From assembly GCA_963844865.1 (NCBI GenBank), contig CAWJPY010000004.1:1-64000 (forward strand): DNA of 64,000 bases, in the 5' to 3' direction. Below, piece after piece: positions 33,794 through 43,550 of the stretch (its first letter is position 1; every line of letters begins with the position of its first letter). Made by a program: the position numbers and the translations under genes. The stretch is from CAWJPY01 sp963844865 (GTDB taxonomy: Bacteria > Acidobacteriota > Thermoanaerobaculia > Thermoanaerobaculales > Sulfomarinibacteraceae). Under the pieces are notes generated by a model, which worked only from the letters and a program-made list of their open reading frames with translations, was not told the origin of the DNA and made no database searches.

Positions 33794-35002
33794 ATGAGAC
33801 GAACATTGCTCCTCTGCCTCCTCTCCGGCTCGGCCCTCGCCCTGACCACGGGGTGCGGCGGCAGCGTCGCGGTCGACCGGCCCGGCACCACACACGGATT
33901 GGCGGCACACCAGGGCACTCTCCACCACCGGGTGCTGCTCACGGGTGAGATCCACCCGGTGGAAGCCCTGCAGGTGCGCGTCCCAGAGACCCCCCAGTGG
34001 CGGGTCAAGATCCAGTGGCTGGTGGCGGACGGCACGCCGGTGAAGGCGGGCGACACGTTGGTCGAGTTCGACAACACCGCCTTCGCCAGCAACCTGGAGG
34101 AGCAACGTCTGGCGGTGCTGCGCGCCTCCCAGACCCTGGACCGTCAGCGCGCCCAGAACCGCGAGACCCTGCTCAAAGCGGAGATCGAGGTGGAGCGACG
34201 CCGGGTGGCGCTGAAGAAGGCCGAGCTGGACGCCGGCATCCCTGCCAGCATCGTCAGCCGGCGCGATCTGGACGAGCTCCGCCTCGCCCTGGAGCGCGCC
34301 CGGTCGGAGTACGCCAAGGCCACCGCCAGCCTGCAGGCCGCCCGCACCACAGCCGCCGCCGACGAGCAGGTCGCGCAGATCAACCTGGCCAAGGCCCGGC
34401 GCGCGGTGGAGACGACCGAGACCGCCATCGCGGCCCTCGTGATGCGGGCGCCGCGAGACGGCATCGCCGTCATCGCCGACCACCCCCGGGAAGGACGCAA
34501 GCTGCAGGTGGGCGACACGGTGTGGGTCACCCTGCCGGTGCTTTCACTCCCGGACCTCTCGAGGGTGGACGTCGTGGCCGGCCTCTCCGATGTCGACGAC
34601 GGCCTGGTGGAGGTGGGCATGCCCGTGCGCTGCACGCTGGACGCGTATCCAGACACGGCGTATCCGGGGCGTGTCACCGCGATCGGGCCCGTGGCCCAGG
34701 AGGCGGCCGGGAGCTCCCTGCGGCGGGCGTTCCCGGTGACCGTCGCCCTCGACGACGCCGATCCCCAGCGCATGGTGCCGGGGATGTCGGTGAAGGTGGA
34801 GGTAGATGCCGGCGCGGAACGAGGTGTGCTGCTGGCCCCCCGCGCCGCCCTCGACCTCGCGTCCCGTCCCCCCCGGGCACGCCTGGCGGGGAGCGGGTGG
34901 CGGGACCTGGCGATCGGGCCCTGCAACGCCCTGGAATGCGCCATCACCGACGGTCTCACAGACGGCGACCTCCTCGCTCCGGCCGGCGGTGCCCTGCCAT
35001 GA
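33794..35002 (+). CDS. HlyD/MacA-type adaptor 1 (probable lipoprotein)
   Basis: 402 residues. The N-terminal signal ends LALTTGCGGS, close to a lipobox, so membrane anchoring through Cys21 is likely. A lipoyl-type half-motif (VKIQWLVADGTPVKAGDTLVEFD), a long alpha-helical hairpin (about 90-220) and a beta-barrel (VEVGMPVRCTLDAYPD onwards) follow. Such adaptors bridge an inner-membrane transporter and an outer-membrane channel. It is the first of three adaptor genes in tandem, coupled to the next by ATGA at 34,999-35,002. Confidence 0.85.
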   Translation: MRRTLLLCLLSGSALALTTGCGGSVAVDRPGTTHGLAAHQGTLHHRVLLTGEIHPVEALQVRVPETPQWRVKIQWLVADGTPVKAGDTLVEFDNTAFASNLEEQRLAVLRASQTLDRQRAQNRETLLKAEIEVERRRVALKKAELDAGIPASIVSRRDLDELRLALERARSEYAKATASLQAARTTAAADEQVAQINLAKARRAVETTETAIAALVMRAPRDGIAVIADHPREGRKLQVGDTVWVTLPVLSLPDLSRVDVVAGLSDVDDGLVEVGMPVRCTLDAYPDTAYPGRVTAIGPVAQEAAGSSLRRAFPVTVALDDADPQRMVPGMSVKVEVDAGAERGVLLAPRAALDLASRPPRARLAGSGWRDLAIGPCNALECAITDGLTDGDLLAPAGGALP

Positions 35003-36213
35003 GACGACACTCGCGGTGGCTGGCCCTCGCGGGAGCCGCGGTGCTCACGGCTCTGGCCGGGTGGCGCATGGTGACTGGCGGTGACGAGCTGGTCCGCGCC
35101 GCGCGCCGCGACCTCATCCTCACCGTCGACATCATGGGCGCCCTCGAGGCCGTGGACCCCGTGGCCCTCGGCCCTCCCCAGGTGGCCGACACCTGGACCT
35201 ACAAGATCTCCTTCATGGCGCCCGAGGGGAGCTCCGTCAAGGCCGGCCAACCGGTGCTCGCATTCGACGACTCCGGGCTCCAGCAGCGGCTCCAGCAGCG
35301 CCTCGCCGAAGCCGAATCGGCGCGGACGGAGCTGGAGAAGAAGCGCTCCGACCTTGCCGTCGAACGCGCAGACGACGCCCTCCGCCTCGCCGAGGCCAGG
35401 GCGAGCCTGCGCCGCGCCCGGCTCAAGGCCGCAACCCCCGACGCCCTCGTGGCGGCCCTGCAGCGCGAGAAGAACCGTCTCGACGAGGAGCTGGCCGCCA
35501 AGGAGGTGACCTCCATCGAGCGCCAGATCGAAGCCGCCGACCAGGCCGGCCGCGCCGACCTGGCCTCCCTGGAGGGCCTGGCCACGCGCACCCGGCAGAA
35601 GGTGGAGGAGCTCCGCGCCGGCATCGCCAAAATGCGTGTCGCGGCGCCGCGGGATGGGATCGTGGTGTACACCTCGGACCGCTCGGGCGACAAGAAGAAG
35701 GTCGGCGACAGCTGCTGGTGGACCGAGACCATCCTCGAGATTCCCGACCTCGACGCCATGCGCGGACGTGCCGAGGTCGAGGAGGCTCACGCCGGCAGGA
35801 TCGCCGCCGGCCAACCGGTGATCCTGCGCCTCGACGCCCATCCGGACCTGGAGTTTCGGGGCCGCGTGGGCGAGGTCTCGCGGGCGGTTCAGCAGCGCTC
35901 GCCGGGCAATCCCGCGAAGGTGGTGCGCTTCGAGGTCGTGCTCGACCACCCCGACGCCGCCCGCATGCGGCCTGGCATGCGCTTCCGCGGCACGGTCCAG
36001 ACCGACACGCTCCGAGATGCCCTCACCCTTCCCCAGGGCGCGGTCGTCGTGACGCCAGCAGGACCGGTGGTCTATCGGCACACCGTAACCGGCGCCCGGC
36101 CCGCCCCCGTGACCCTGGGACGCCGGAGCGATCAGTACGTCGAGGTCACCGACGGTCTCCGAGAGGGCGACGCCGTGCTGGCGTCGCCACCCGGTGTGGA
36201 GGAGGTTTCGTGA
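34999..36213 (+). CDS. HlyD/MacA-type adaptor 2
   Basis: 404 residues, with an N-terminal membrane segment (about 7-22). Lipoyl half-motifs are at SFMAPEGSSVKAGQPVLAFD and MRVAAPRDGIVVY. Between them is a charged coiled-coil hairpin (about 95-215, with LAEAESARTELEKKRSDL). The barrel region contains QPVILRLDAHPD and a C-terminal membrane-proximal domain with DGLREGDAVL. It starts in an ATGA overlap with adaptor 1 and ends in a GTGA overlap with adaptor 3. It is similar in layout but only distantly similar in sequence to its neighbours. Confidence 0.85.
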   Translation: MRRHSRWLALAGAAVLTALAGWRMVTGGDELVRAARRDLILTVDIMGALEAVDPVALGPPQVADTWTYKISFMAPEGSSVKAGQPVLAFDDSGLQQRLQQRLAEAESARTELEKKRSDLAVERADDALRLAEARASLRRARLKAATPDALVAALQREKNRLDEELAAKEVTSIERQIEAADQAGRADLASLEGLATRTRQKVEELRAGIAKMRVAAPRDGIVVYTSDRSGDKKKVGDSCWWTETILEIPDLDAMRGRAEVEEAHAGRIAAGQPVILRLDAHPDLEFRGRVGEVSRAVQQRSPGNPAKVVRFEVVLDHPDAARMRPGMRFRGTVQTDTLRDALTLPQGAVVVTPAGPVVYRHTVTGARPAPVTLGRRSDQYVEVTDGLREGDAVLASPPGVEEVS

Positions 36214-37472
36214 GGGTGCGCCTCGCGGCCGGCGGCGCCGTGCTCGCCACGGTGTGCGTCCTGCTGCTGGCGGCCCGCCGCGGCGGCCCCGACGTCCCCA
36301 CCCTCGTCGTCGACACCGGGCCCTGGGTGCACCGGGTGGTGGCCGAGGGCAATCTGCGCGCCGTCACCAACACCCGCTTGACGGCCCCGACCCCCGCCGG
36401 CTGGCGCACCTACACCATCGCCAGCCTGGTGGACGACGGGACCTGGGTGCGCGCCGGCGACGTGGTGGTGCGCTTCGATCCCAGCGAACTGGAGAAGGAC
36501 CTGGCCGACGGCCGCGCCGACCGCGCCGTGGCCGACGCCAACCTGGACAAGGCCGATGGCCAACGGGAGGCCAGCATCGCCAACCTCGAGCGCGACGCGC
36601 ACGTGGCGGAGCGTGAGCGCGAGCATGCCGAACGCTTTCAGGCCGTCGACACCGACCTCTACTCGCGCAACGAGATCATCGACTCCGAGCTCGACACCGA
36701 GCTGGCGCGCGCCCGCCAGACGCACGCCGAAGCCGCTCGTCGCGTCACCGAGGCGCAGTCCGGCTCCGCGCGCCAGCTCCTCGAGATCGAGCGCCGCAAG
36801 GCCGAGCTCACCGTGAGCCAGGCCAGAGAGGACCTGGAGCACCTGGAGGTGGCGGCCCCCCACGACGGCATCGTCGTCCTCGCGAAGGACCGCCAGGGTG
36901 AGGTCTTGCAGGTGGGCGACACCGTCTTCCGCGGCCAGATGATCGCCACGCTCCCGGACCTCGAGGCCATGGAGGCGGAGGTCTACGTCCTCGAGGCGGA
37001 CGCGGGGGGCCTCGGGCCGGGCCAACGCGCCACGGTGGTGCTGGAGGCCCACCCCGACCGCACGTTCGGCGGTGTCGTGGCCAAGGTGGAGCCCATTGCC
37101 CAACCCCGCCAACGAGGCACGCCGGTGCAGTACTTCCGCACCGTCATCGTCCTCGACACCACCGACCCGTCCCTCATGAAACCGGGGCAGCGGGTACGGG
37201 CCGAGATCGTGCTCGACGAGGCCTCCTCTGCGGTCGCCGTCCCACGCCAGGCGATCTTCGAGTCCAACGGGGAAAGCATCGTCTACCGCCGCGCCAGGAG
37301 CGGCTTCGAGGCGGTACCGGTCACCCTGGGTCGGAGCGGCATCGGGCGGGTGATCGTCACGTCGGGGCTCGCCGCCGGTGACGAGATCGCCCTCGTGGAC
37401 CCGACCCTCCCGGGACGGCGGGAGGCCCCCACCGCATCCGGACCCCTGCCCCCGTCGGGGAACACCCCGTGA
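36210..37472 (+). CDS. HlyD/MacA-type adaptor 3
   Basis: 420 residues from GTG 36210, which overlaps the adaptor 2 stop (GTGA). It has an N-terminal membrane anchor (about 4-22), the half-motif ASLVDDGTWVRAGDVVVRFD, a long helical hairpin and the second half-motif LEVAAPHDGIVVLAKDRQGE. The barrel GQRATVVLEAHPD and the C-terminal GLAAGDEIALVDP follow. Ribosome site GGAGGTTTC is adjacent. It leads by GTGA overlap into the permease. Confidence 0.85.
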   Translation: MRVRLAAGGAVLATVCVLLLAARRGGPDVPTLVVDTGPWVHRVVAEGNLRAVTNTRLTAPTPAGWRTYTIASLVDDGTWVRAGDVVVRFDPSELEKDLADGRADRAVADANLDKADGQREASIANLERDAHVAEREREHAERFQAVDTDLYSRNEIIDSELDTELARARQTHAEAARRVTEAQSGSARQLLEIERRKAELTVSQAREDLEHLEVAAPHDGIVVLAKDRQGEVLQVGDTVFRGQMIATLPDLEAMEAEVYVLEADAGGLGPGQRATVVLEAHPDRTFGGVVAKVEPIAQPRQRGTPVQYFRTVIVLDTTDPSLMKPGQRVRAEIVLDEASSAVAVPRQAIFESNGESIVYRRARSGFEAVPVTLGRSGIGRVIVTSGLAAGDEIALVDPTLPGRREAPTASGPLPPSGNTP

Positions 37473-38704
37473 ACCTCCGCGACGTCCTCCGCAACGCCGC
37501 CACCAACCTGGTGGACCACGCGTTCCGCTCGACGCTGACGATGCTCGGCATCATCTTCGGAGTGGGCGCCGTGATCTCCATGCTGGCCATCGGGGCCGGT
37601 GCCCAGCGCCAGGCCATGACCATGATCGAGCGCCTGGGGCTGCACAACGTCCTGGTGCGGGACGCCGGACTCCGCGACGAGGAGTTGGAGGAGGTGCGCC
37701 GCAACTCCCTCGGCGTGTCGCCGCGGGACGGACTGGCGATCCAGGACGCGGTGCCGGGAGTCGAGCTGGTGGCCGGCCGTGTGGACATCAACAGCTACCT
37801 GGTCCTGGCGGCCGGAGTCACCACCACCGCCGATGTCCGGGGGGTCTCCTGGCACCAGCGGGTGCTGGCCGGCCTCGCCCTCGCCGAGGGACGCTTCCTG
37901 GACGCCGCCGACGAGCGCGACCACGCCCAGGTGTGCGTCATCGGCCCCGGAGTGCGCCGCGACCTCTTCGGCTACGGGCCCGCGGTGGGTCAGGACCTCA
38001 AGGTCAATGACGTGTGGTTTGAGGTGGTGGGCGTGCTGGCCGGCGGTGGGAGCGGCGCCGGGGCCTTCCAGGGCGTGGCCGTCGCGTCGTCCGACCGCGC
38101 CATCCTGCTCCCCGTCACCACCGCCCTGCGCAAGCTCGATCGCGAGCCTCTGGACGCCCCCCTGGACGAGCTGGTGGTCCGGCTGGACGATGCGCAGCGA
38201 CCCACCGTCGCCGCCGGTCTGATCAGCGCCCTCCTGGACCGGCTCCACGCCGGCGCCCACGACTTCAAAGTGGTGGTCCCCGAGGCCCTGCTGGAGCAGA
38301 GCCGAAGGACGCAACGGCTGTTCGCCATCGTCATGGGCTGCATCGCGGGGATCTCGCTCCTGGTGGGCGGCATCGGGATCATGAACATCATGCTCGCCAC
38401 CGTGCTCGAACGGACCCGGGAGATCGGCATCCGTCGCGCCCTGGGCGCCCGGCGCCACGACATCCTGGCCCTGTTCCTCGTCGAGAGCTTCTCCATCAGC
38501 CTGGCCGGAGGCCTCACCGGGGTCGTCCTGGGGGTCGCCATCGCCAAGATCATCGCCGCGTCCGCCGGCTGGCCGACGGTGGTCACCGCCTTCTCGATCC
38601 TCCTGTCCACGGGCGTCGCCATGGTGGTAGGTCTGGCCTCCGGCATCTACCCCGCCATGCGCGCCGCCAGGCTCGACCCCATCGAGGCCCTGCGCTACGA
38701 GTAG
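37469..38704 (+). CDS. MacB/FtsX-type ABC transporter permease
   Basis: 411 residues. It has the MacB PCD plus FtsX layout: TM1 near 22-45 (LTMLGIIFGVGAVISMLAIG), a ~230-residue periplasmic domain, then three helices with LLVGGIGIMNIMLATVLERT and REIGIRRALGARRHDI, the coupling-helix motif of the family. It ends IYPAMRAARLDPIEALRYE, also typical. No ATP-binding domain is fused and no ATPase gene is adjacent, so the partner must be encoded elsewhere. It is the last gene of the four-gene adaptor operon. Confidence 0.9.
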   Translation: MNLRDVLRNAATNLVDHAFRSTLTMLGIIFGVGAVISMLAIGAGAQRQAMTMIERLGLHNVLVRDAGLRDEELEEVRRNSLGVSPRDGLAIQDAVPGVELVAGRVDINSYLVLAAGVTTTADVRGVSWHQRVLAGLALAEGRFLDAADERDHAQVCVIGPGVRRDLFGYGPAVGQDLKVNDVWFEVVGVLAGGGSGAGAFQGVAVASSDRAILLPVTTALRKLDREPLDAPLDELVVRLDDAQRPTVAAGLISALLDRLHAGAHDFKVVVPEALLEQSRRTQRLFAIVMGCIAGISLLVGGIGIMNIMLATVLERTREIGIRRALGARRHDILALFLVESFSISLAGGLTGVVLGVAIAKIIAASAGWPTVVTAFSILLSTGVAMVVGLASGIYPAMRAARLDPIEALRYE

Positions 38705-38951
38705 ACGGAGCACGACGTCTCGCCCCCTGTGCGACTGAAGGACACTTCAACGCCGAGAATACGCCAGAGAGGTGCCGGTCACGCTGCTCCACGGGGCGTC
38801 CGCCCGGACGCCACAAGGTGCACACGGGCGCGGAGCGGTCCGGCCCGGTCGTCGAGCCCGCCTCTTCGCTCGACTCCGCTGTGAGACGGTGACACTTGAG
38901 GAACGAGGTGCTTCGCACGGCTCTGACACCGTTCCGCGGCGAGTGGGTCCA
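38705..38951. other. convergent intergenic region
   Basis: 247 bases between the permease and a convergent glycosyltransferase gene. It contains a loosely symmetric pair, GAACGAGGTG and CACCGTTC (about 38,900-38,936), and GACACTT-like words at both ends. It could be a dispersed palindromic element or a bidirectional terminator without a T-run. No ORF is supported. Confidence 0.3.
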
Positions 38952-40556
38952 TCACCGGCCGTGGGAAGCAGATCCCTCGGCCGGGTTGCCCACAGGGTCC
39001 AGGCGCGACAGGCGCAGCCCGTTGCCGGCATCCAGTACCGCCCGCTCCCGCGCCGTCCATCGAGGGTCACGGAAGGGGCTGTCGCGCGTCAGGAAGGCGA
39101 CCTCCACCAGCCAGAGCGACCGCCCTGACGACACGGCCCGCCCACGCGTGGCGCCGGCTCCGCCGGAGGGCCGGACATCGGTGCCATCCGGGCGCTGGGG
39201 GCGCTCCCCCGGCAGCTCCGCCACGACCTCCCAGCGCGGACCGGGGAGCTGCCGGCGCAGCACCGGGACGTAGAACCCCGGACGCACCACGATCGTGGCT
39301 CCCCCAGGCTCCGCCCGGCGAAGCGCGGCCCCCGCTTCCCGCCAGGACGTGGTGCCGGCGTCGGGAGCCGCCACCTGCGCGACCGCCCCGGCGACGAAGA
39401 GCCCCACCGCGAGCATCTGCACGGGCCGCCAGCGCCGGCCGCCCGGCGCCACGATCCCGAGCACGCCGAGGACGAGCACGAAGGGGAAGCTCACCGCCAG
39501 GTAGCGCTCGTCCAGGGAGGGCACCATCATGCCGACCGCCAGCGCCAGGAGAGGTGGGCCCGCCGCCAGGACGACCACCAGGCGACCGGCGAGCTCGGGT
39601 CTGTAGCCGCCGTCGATCACCGGGCTCGGCCGCCACGCCGCGCGCAGTCCGAGCAGCAAGGCGGCCCCGGCGCCGAGGCCCACCACCAGGAGCAGGGGAA
39701 GATGGTCGAGCACGGTCGCGCCGAGGTTCTGCTTGCCGGTCCAGGTCGTGGGCAGGATCGAGAACCCCACCGCGAAGCGGAGCACGGAGTAGGGCAGCAC
39801 AGCCAAACGAAAGACGCGGAAGGTCTGGCCACCCCCTGTGATCAGCCGGGCAACCACCGGCAGCCAGGGGAGGAAAGCCAACGCCGCGCAGCCCATGGCC
39901 AGCCACCAGCGGCGGCACGCGACGCGGTCCCCGTGCAGGTGCCAGGCCATGGCGACGTGGAGCACCAGAAGCGGCAATGCGGCGTAGTAGTGGGTGTACA
40001 GAGCGGCAGTGGCGACGGCGGCGGCAGCCACCGCCGGCCACAGGCGATCCCGCCGGCGATCGACCTCCAGGGCGAGGGCGAAGCTGCTCACCACCAGGAG
40101 CATGAGCAGCGAGTACATACGGGCTTCCTGAGCGAGGCGAACGGCGAAGGGCGCGACGGCCCAAGCCGCAGCGACGGCGGTCCCGGCGCGGCGCCCGAAC
40201 GCGCGCCACGTGACCAGGCTCAGGAGCGCCAGGCAGACCAGGTCGGCGAGGACGGACGGCAGGCGTACGGTGAGGGCGCTCTCGGGAACGAGTCGCAGCC
40301 ACGGGTGCAGCAGCAGGTAGTAGAGGGGCGGCGTGTGGTTGTCGAAGACCTGCCCGGTCACGATGGCGGACACCCGGTGCGACGCCACCTCCACACTCAC
40401 GACCTCATCCAGCCACAGCCCCCTCGTCGTGAGGCCGACCAGGCGGACGCCGAGACCCAGGAGCAAGATACCTCCGAGAGCCACAGCCAGGCGGCGGGTG
40501 CGCCGGGGGCGCTCGGCGCCGGCATCGGCAGCCAGCGGAGCCGCGGCGGAGCTCAC
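38952..40556 (-). CDS. GT39/ArnT-like membrane glycosyltransferase
   Basis: 534 residues from GTG 40556, overlapping the stop of the upstream gene (GTGA). It has about ten to twelve membrane helices. The first periplasmic loop carries LTTRGLWLDEVVSVEVASH, with the Asp-Glu pair typical of the GT-C/PMT superfamily, then HTPPLYYLLLHPWLRL. The C-terminal ~130 residues are soluble. It probably transfers a sugar from a polyprenyl phosphate donor to an envelope lipid or protein. It is paired with another polytopic protein of the same type. Confidence 0.82.
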   Translation of the reverse strand: MSSAAAPLAADAGAERPRRTRRLAVALGGILLLGLGVRLVGLTTRGLWLDEVVSVEVASHRVSAIVTGQVFDNHTPPLYYLLLHPWLRLVPESALTVRLPSVLADLVCLALLSLVTWRAFGRRAGTAVAAAWAVAPFAVRLAQEARMYSLLMLLVVSSFALALEVDRRRDRLWPAVAAAAVATAALYTHYYAALPLLVLHVAMAWHLHGDRVACRRWWLAMGCAALAFLPWLPVVARLITGGGQTFRVFRLAVLPYSVLRFAVGFSILPTTWTGKQNLGATVLDHLPLLLVVGLGAGAALLLGLRAAWRPSPVIDGGYRPELAGRLVVVLAAGPPLLALAVGMMVPSLDERYLAVSFPFVLVLGVLGIVAPGGRRWRPVQMLAVGLFVAGAVAQVAAPDAGTTSWREAGAALRRAEPGGATIVVRPGFYVPVLRRQLPGPRWEVVAELPGERPQRPDGTDVRPSGGAGATRGRAVSSGRSLWLVEVAFLTRDSPFRDPRWTARERAVLDAGNGLRLSRLDPVGNPAEGSASHGR

Positions 40557-41716
40557 GAGGATCCCAGCGCGCGCAGGTTCCAGAGCACGCTGATGCCCGC
40601 GGAGACGACCGTGACCATGAAGATGGTCAGCACGAGCATGGCACGGCGGCGTGGGAGCGAGGGCGCGAGGGCCACCGCCACCGCCGGCAGCGTCGGGACC
40701 AAGAAACGGGCGAGGCACTCGAAAACCCAGGCGCTGGGCAGCAGGAGGTAGAAGAGTGTCTGGGAGCCGAGCCAGACGAGCCACTCTCCAGAGGCAGGAT
40801 CAGCGTGTCGCCATCGGCGAGCCAGAAGCCAGGCACTGGCGAGAACCAGCCCGAGCACCACCACGTTCTGGGCGGTCTTCAACGGATCCAGAAGCGGCGA
40901 GGTGAACCCGGAGAGGAGACTGGCCGCCGGCATGGCGAGATCCCGCTGCAGGTAGGCCGAGGCCTGAGTCGCGGGCCCACGCACCCAGCCGGAGGTCGCA
41001 AGCCATGGGATGCCGACCATGAGGAAACCGGCCGCCGAGGCGAGCCCGCCGACGGCGCTCCGCCGCCGATCACTTCGCGTGCCTTCCAGCACGCCTGACA
41101 TGCGCGCGACCCACAGAGCGGCGAACAGGATGCCACCAACCGGTCGCACCATCGTGGCGCCTGCGAAGATCGCTCCGGCAAGCACCTGGGCGACTGCGCC
41201 CCGCCGGCGCCAGATCAGCAGCCCGAGGAGGGCCATGGCCGTGAACGGGGCCTCGGACATGGCGGTCGCGCTGAACGCCACCCAGGAGGGGGTGAGCACC
41301 GCGAAGAGCGCTGCTCCTGCCGCTGGAACCCCCAGCAGGTAGACGAGGGATGTGGCCACTCCGGCGGTGACCGCGGACACGCCGAGACCGGCCACCGGCG
41401 ACGGAGTGACGCTCTCGGCGGCGCGCACCATCATCGGGTAGCCGGGCGCCAACCGTCGCGAGCCCGGATCGAGCTCCGCCATTGCCTTCGGGGACCCCAG
41501 GGCCGCTGCGGTCGCCAGGTACTCCCGGCCATCGTGGAGGCTGGCGATGTCTGCCAGGGCGACCCGCGCGCCGTGACCGCCGTCTGCAGTGGAGGCCGGG
41601 ACGTCCACGGGTGTCTGGCCGAGGAGCAGCGTCAGGCCGATGACCCCCAGGCGCACCGTCAGGGCGAACCCCCCGAGCCCAAGCGCCACAACCCAGCGCG
41701 GACACGCAGCTGCCAT
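40553..41716 (-). CDS. polytopic membrane protein, GT-C-like
   Basis: 388 residues with roughly nine to ten membrane helices. It has a first loop with DGREYLATAA and RLAPGYPMMVRAAE, followed by helices carrying FSATAMSEAPFTAMALLGLL and MVRPVGGILFAALW. This arrangement (Asp in loop 1, MSE in loop 2) resembles dolichyl-phosphate-mannose-type and other GT-C transferases, but the catalytic pair is not as clear as in the neighbour. Start ATG 41716 has GAGGAC five bases upstream. It forms a two-gene operon with the GT39-like gene. Confidence 0.72.
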   Translation of the reverse strand: MAAACPRWVVALGLGGFALTVRLGVIGLTLLLGQTPVDVPASTADGGHGARVALADIASLHDGREYLATAAALGSPKAMAELDPGSRRLAPGYPMMVRAAESVTPSPVAGLGVSAVTAGVATSLVYLLGVPAAGAALFAVLTPSWVAFSATAMSEAPFTAMALLGLLIWRRRGAVAQVLAGAIFAGATMVRPVGGILFAALWVARMSGVLEGTRSDRRRSAVGGLASAAGFLMVGIPWLATSGWVRGPATQASAYLQRDLAMPAASLLSGFTSPLLDPLKTAQNVVVLGLVLASAWLLARRWRHADPASGEWLVWLGSQTLFYLLLPSAWVFECLARFLVPTLPAVAVALAPSLPRRRAMLVLTIFMVTVVSAGISVLWNLRALGSS

Positions 41717-42000
41717 GTCGTCCTCGGCACCTGGCACGGGCCGGCATTGTACACCCGGCCCACACCCCACCGGGGCCTTCCCACGACGGCTCGCCGAGGT
41801 GTGCTCGTCACGGTGCCGCGGCCGCCTTCCGGGTGGCATGTTCCAGGCTGCGGCGACCAGCCGTCGCCGCAGCGCACTTGCCGCGGAAGGTGTAGGCTAG
41901 CGGGGCGCCCGCCCGTTTCAGAGCGGGCTCGGCGGGGCCGCCCCGTGGGCGTTCACACTCCTTCGGAGACAGACAACCGGATCGCGATGGGAGGGAAGAC

Positions 42001-43546
42001 GTGAAGACGAGGTCGATGAGCGTGCTGGTCGTGACGCTGTTCCTGTTCGCCGGAGTCCAGGCCTACGCGGCCGACGCCAACCAGTCCACCACAGTCAAGG
42101 AGAAGGCCGAGACCGAGGCGCCGAAGCCCGAAAGCTCGGTGACCCATCACGCCATCGTCATCGACGGCACGCGCATCTCCTACACAGCGACGGCGGGCAC
42201 CCTGATCGTCAACAACGACAAGGACAAGCCGTACGCCAGCATGGGCTACGTGGCGTACACCAAGGACGGCGTCACCGACCCCAGCCAGCGGCCCATCACC
42301 TTCGCCTACAACGGCGGGCCGGGCTCGTCGTCGATCTGGCTCCACATGGGCGCGCTGGGACCGCGGCGCATCGTCACCAGCGACGCGGAGGCCACGCCCC
42401 CGCCGCCGTATGAGGTCGGTGGACAACGGCTCGAGCATCCTGGACGTCACCGACCTGGTCATGATCGACCCGGTGGGGACCGGCTTCTCCAAGGCCGTGG
42501 GCAAGGCCGAGGACAAGGACTTCTGGGGCGTCGATGCGGACATCGAGTCGATGTCGCGCTTCATCGTCGAGTTCGTCAACGAGAACAACCGCTGGAACTC
42601 GCCCAAGTACCTCCTCGGCGAGAGCTACGGCACGACCCGCTCCGCCGGCATGGTGGACTACCTGCAGTCCAAGGAGGGAATGCAGTTCAACGGCGTGGTC
42701 CTGGTGTCGTGCGCCATGGACTTTCAGACCATCGTCGACCGCGGCGGCTCAGACCTGCCCTTCGCCCTCTACCTGCCCACCTACGCCGCGGTGGCCTTGT
42801 ACCAGAAGGCGCTTCCGGAGCAGCCTCCAGACCGGGACGCGTTCCTCGACGAGGTGCGCGCCTTCGCCCTCGGCGAGTACACCCACGCCCTCGCCCAGGG
42901 GAATCAGCTCTCCGCCGCCGAGCGGGAGAAGGTGCTGGCCAAGCTGCACCGCTACACCGGTCTGTCGGTCGAGTACCTGGACCGGGCCGACCTGCGCGTG
43001 CAGGAGGCCCAGTTCACCAAGGAGCTGCTGCGCGGCAAGCGTGAGACGGTGGGCCGCCTCGACGCCCGCTTCGTGGGCTTCAGCTTCGACCAGCTCGGGG
43101 AGCGGGCCTCCTACGACCCCCAGAGCACCGCCATCGACGGGGCCTTCACCGCCGCCTTCATGGATTACCTCCATCGCGAGCTGAAGTTCGGCGCGGACAA
43201 GCAGTACGTGACCAGCGCATCGTTGTGGGGGAAGTGGGACTACAAGCACCGCGCCCCCGGCTCGCGCTTCCCGCAGCCCGTGGTCAACACGGCGCCGGAC
43301 CTCGCCCACGCCCTGGGCACGAACCCCTACCTGCGCGTCCTTGCCCTGCAGGGGGACTACGACCTGGCGACCCCGTCCCTGGCCACGGACTACGTGTTCT
43401 GGCACATGAACCTGGATCCCGAGCTCGCCTCCCACATCACGGTGGACACCTTCGAGGCCGGCCACATGATGTACCTGCACGAGCCGTCCCTGAAGAAGTT
43501 CAAGGCCGCGGTGGCCGCCTTCGTCAAGGCCACCGACCGCCTCTGA
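42001..43546 (+). CDS. secreted S10-family serine carboxypeptidase, with one frameshift
   Basis: A Sec signal peptide (LVVTLFLFAGVQAYA) begins the protein. The oxyanion segment FAYNGGPGSSSIWLHMGALG is in the first frame. After PPPYEV the frame is lost at 42,414-42,420. Removing one G from GTCGGT gives VVDNGSSILDVTDLVMIDPV in continuous frame. The second part holds the catalytic Ser in LLGESYGTTRSAG, Asp in GDYDLATP and His in FEAGHMMYLHEP. Joined length is about 514 residues, normal for bacterial S10 enzymes. The start is GTG 42001, with GGGAGGGAAGAC upstream. All catalytic residues are kept, so a sequencing indel is likely. It is periplasmic or extracellular. Confidence 0.87.
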
Positions 43547-43550
43547 CCGG

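Noticed and set aside
33794..38704. Complete MacAB-TolC efflux system
   Set aside because: There is no Walker A/ABC signature domain and no outer-membrane channel gene in the operon.
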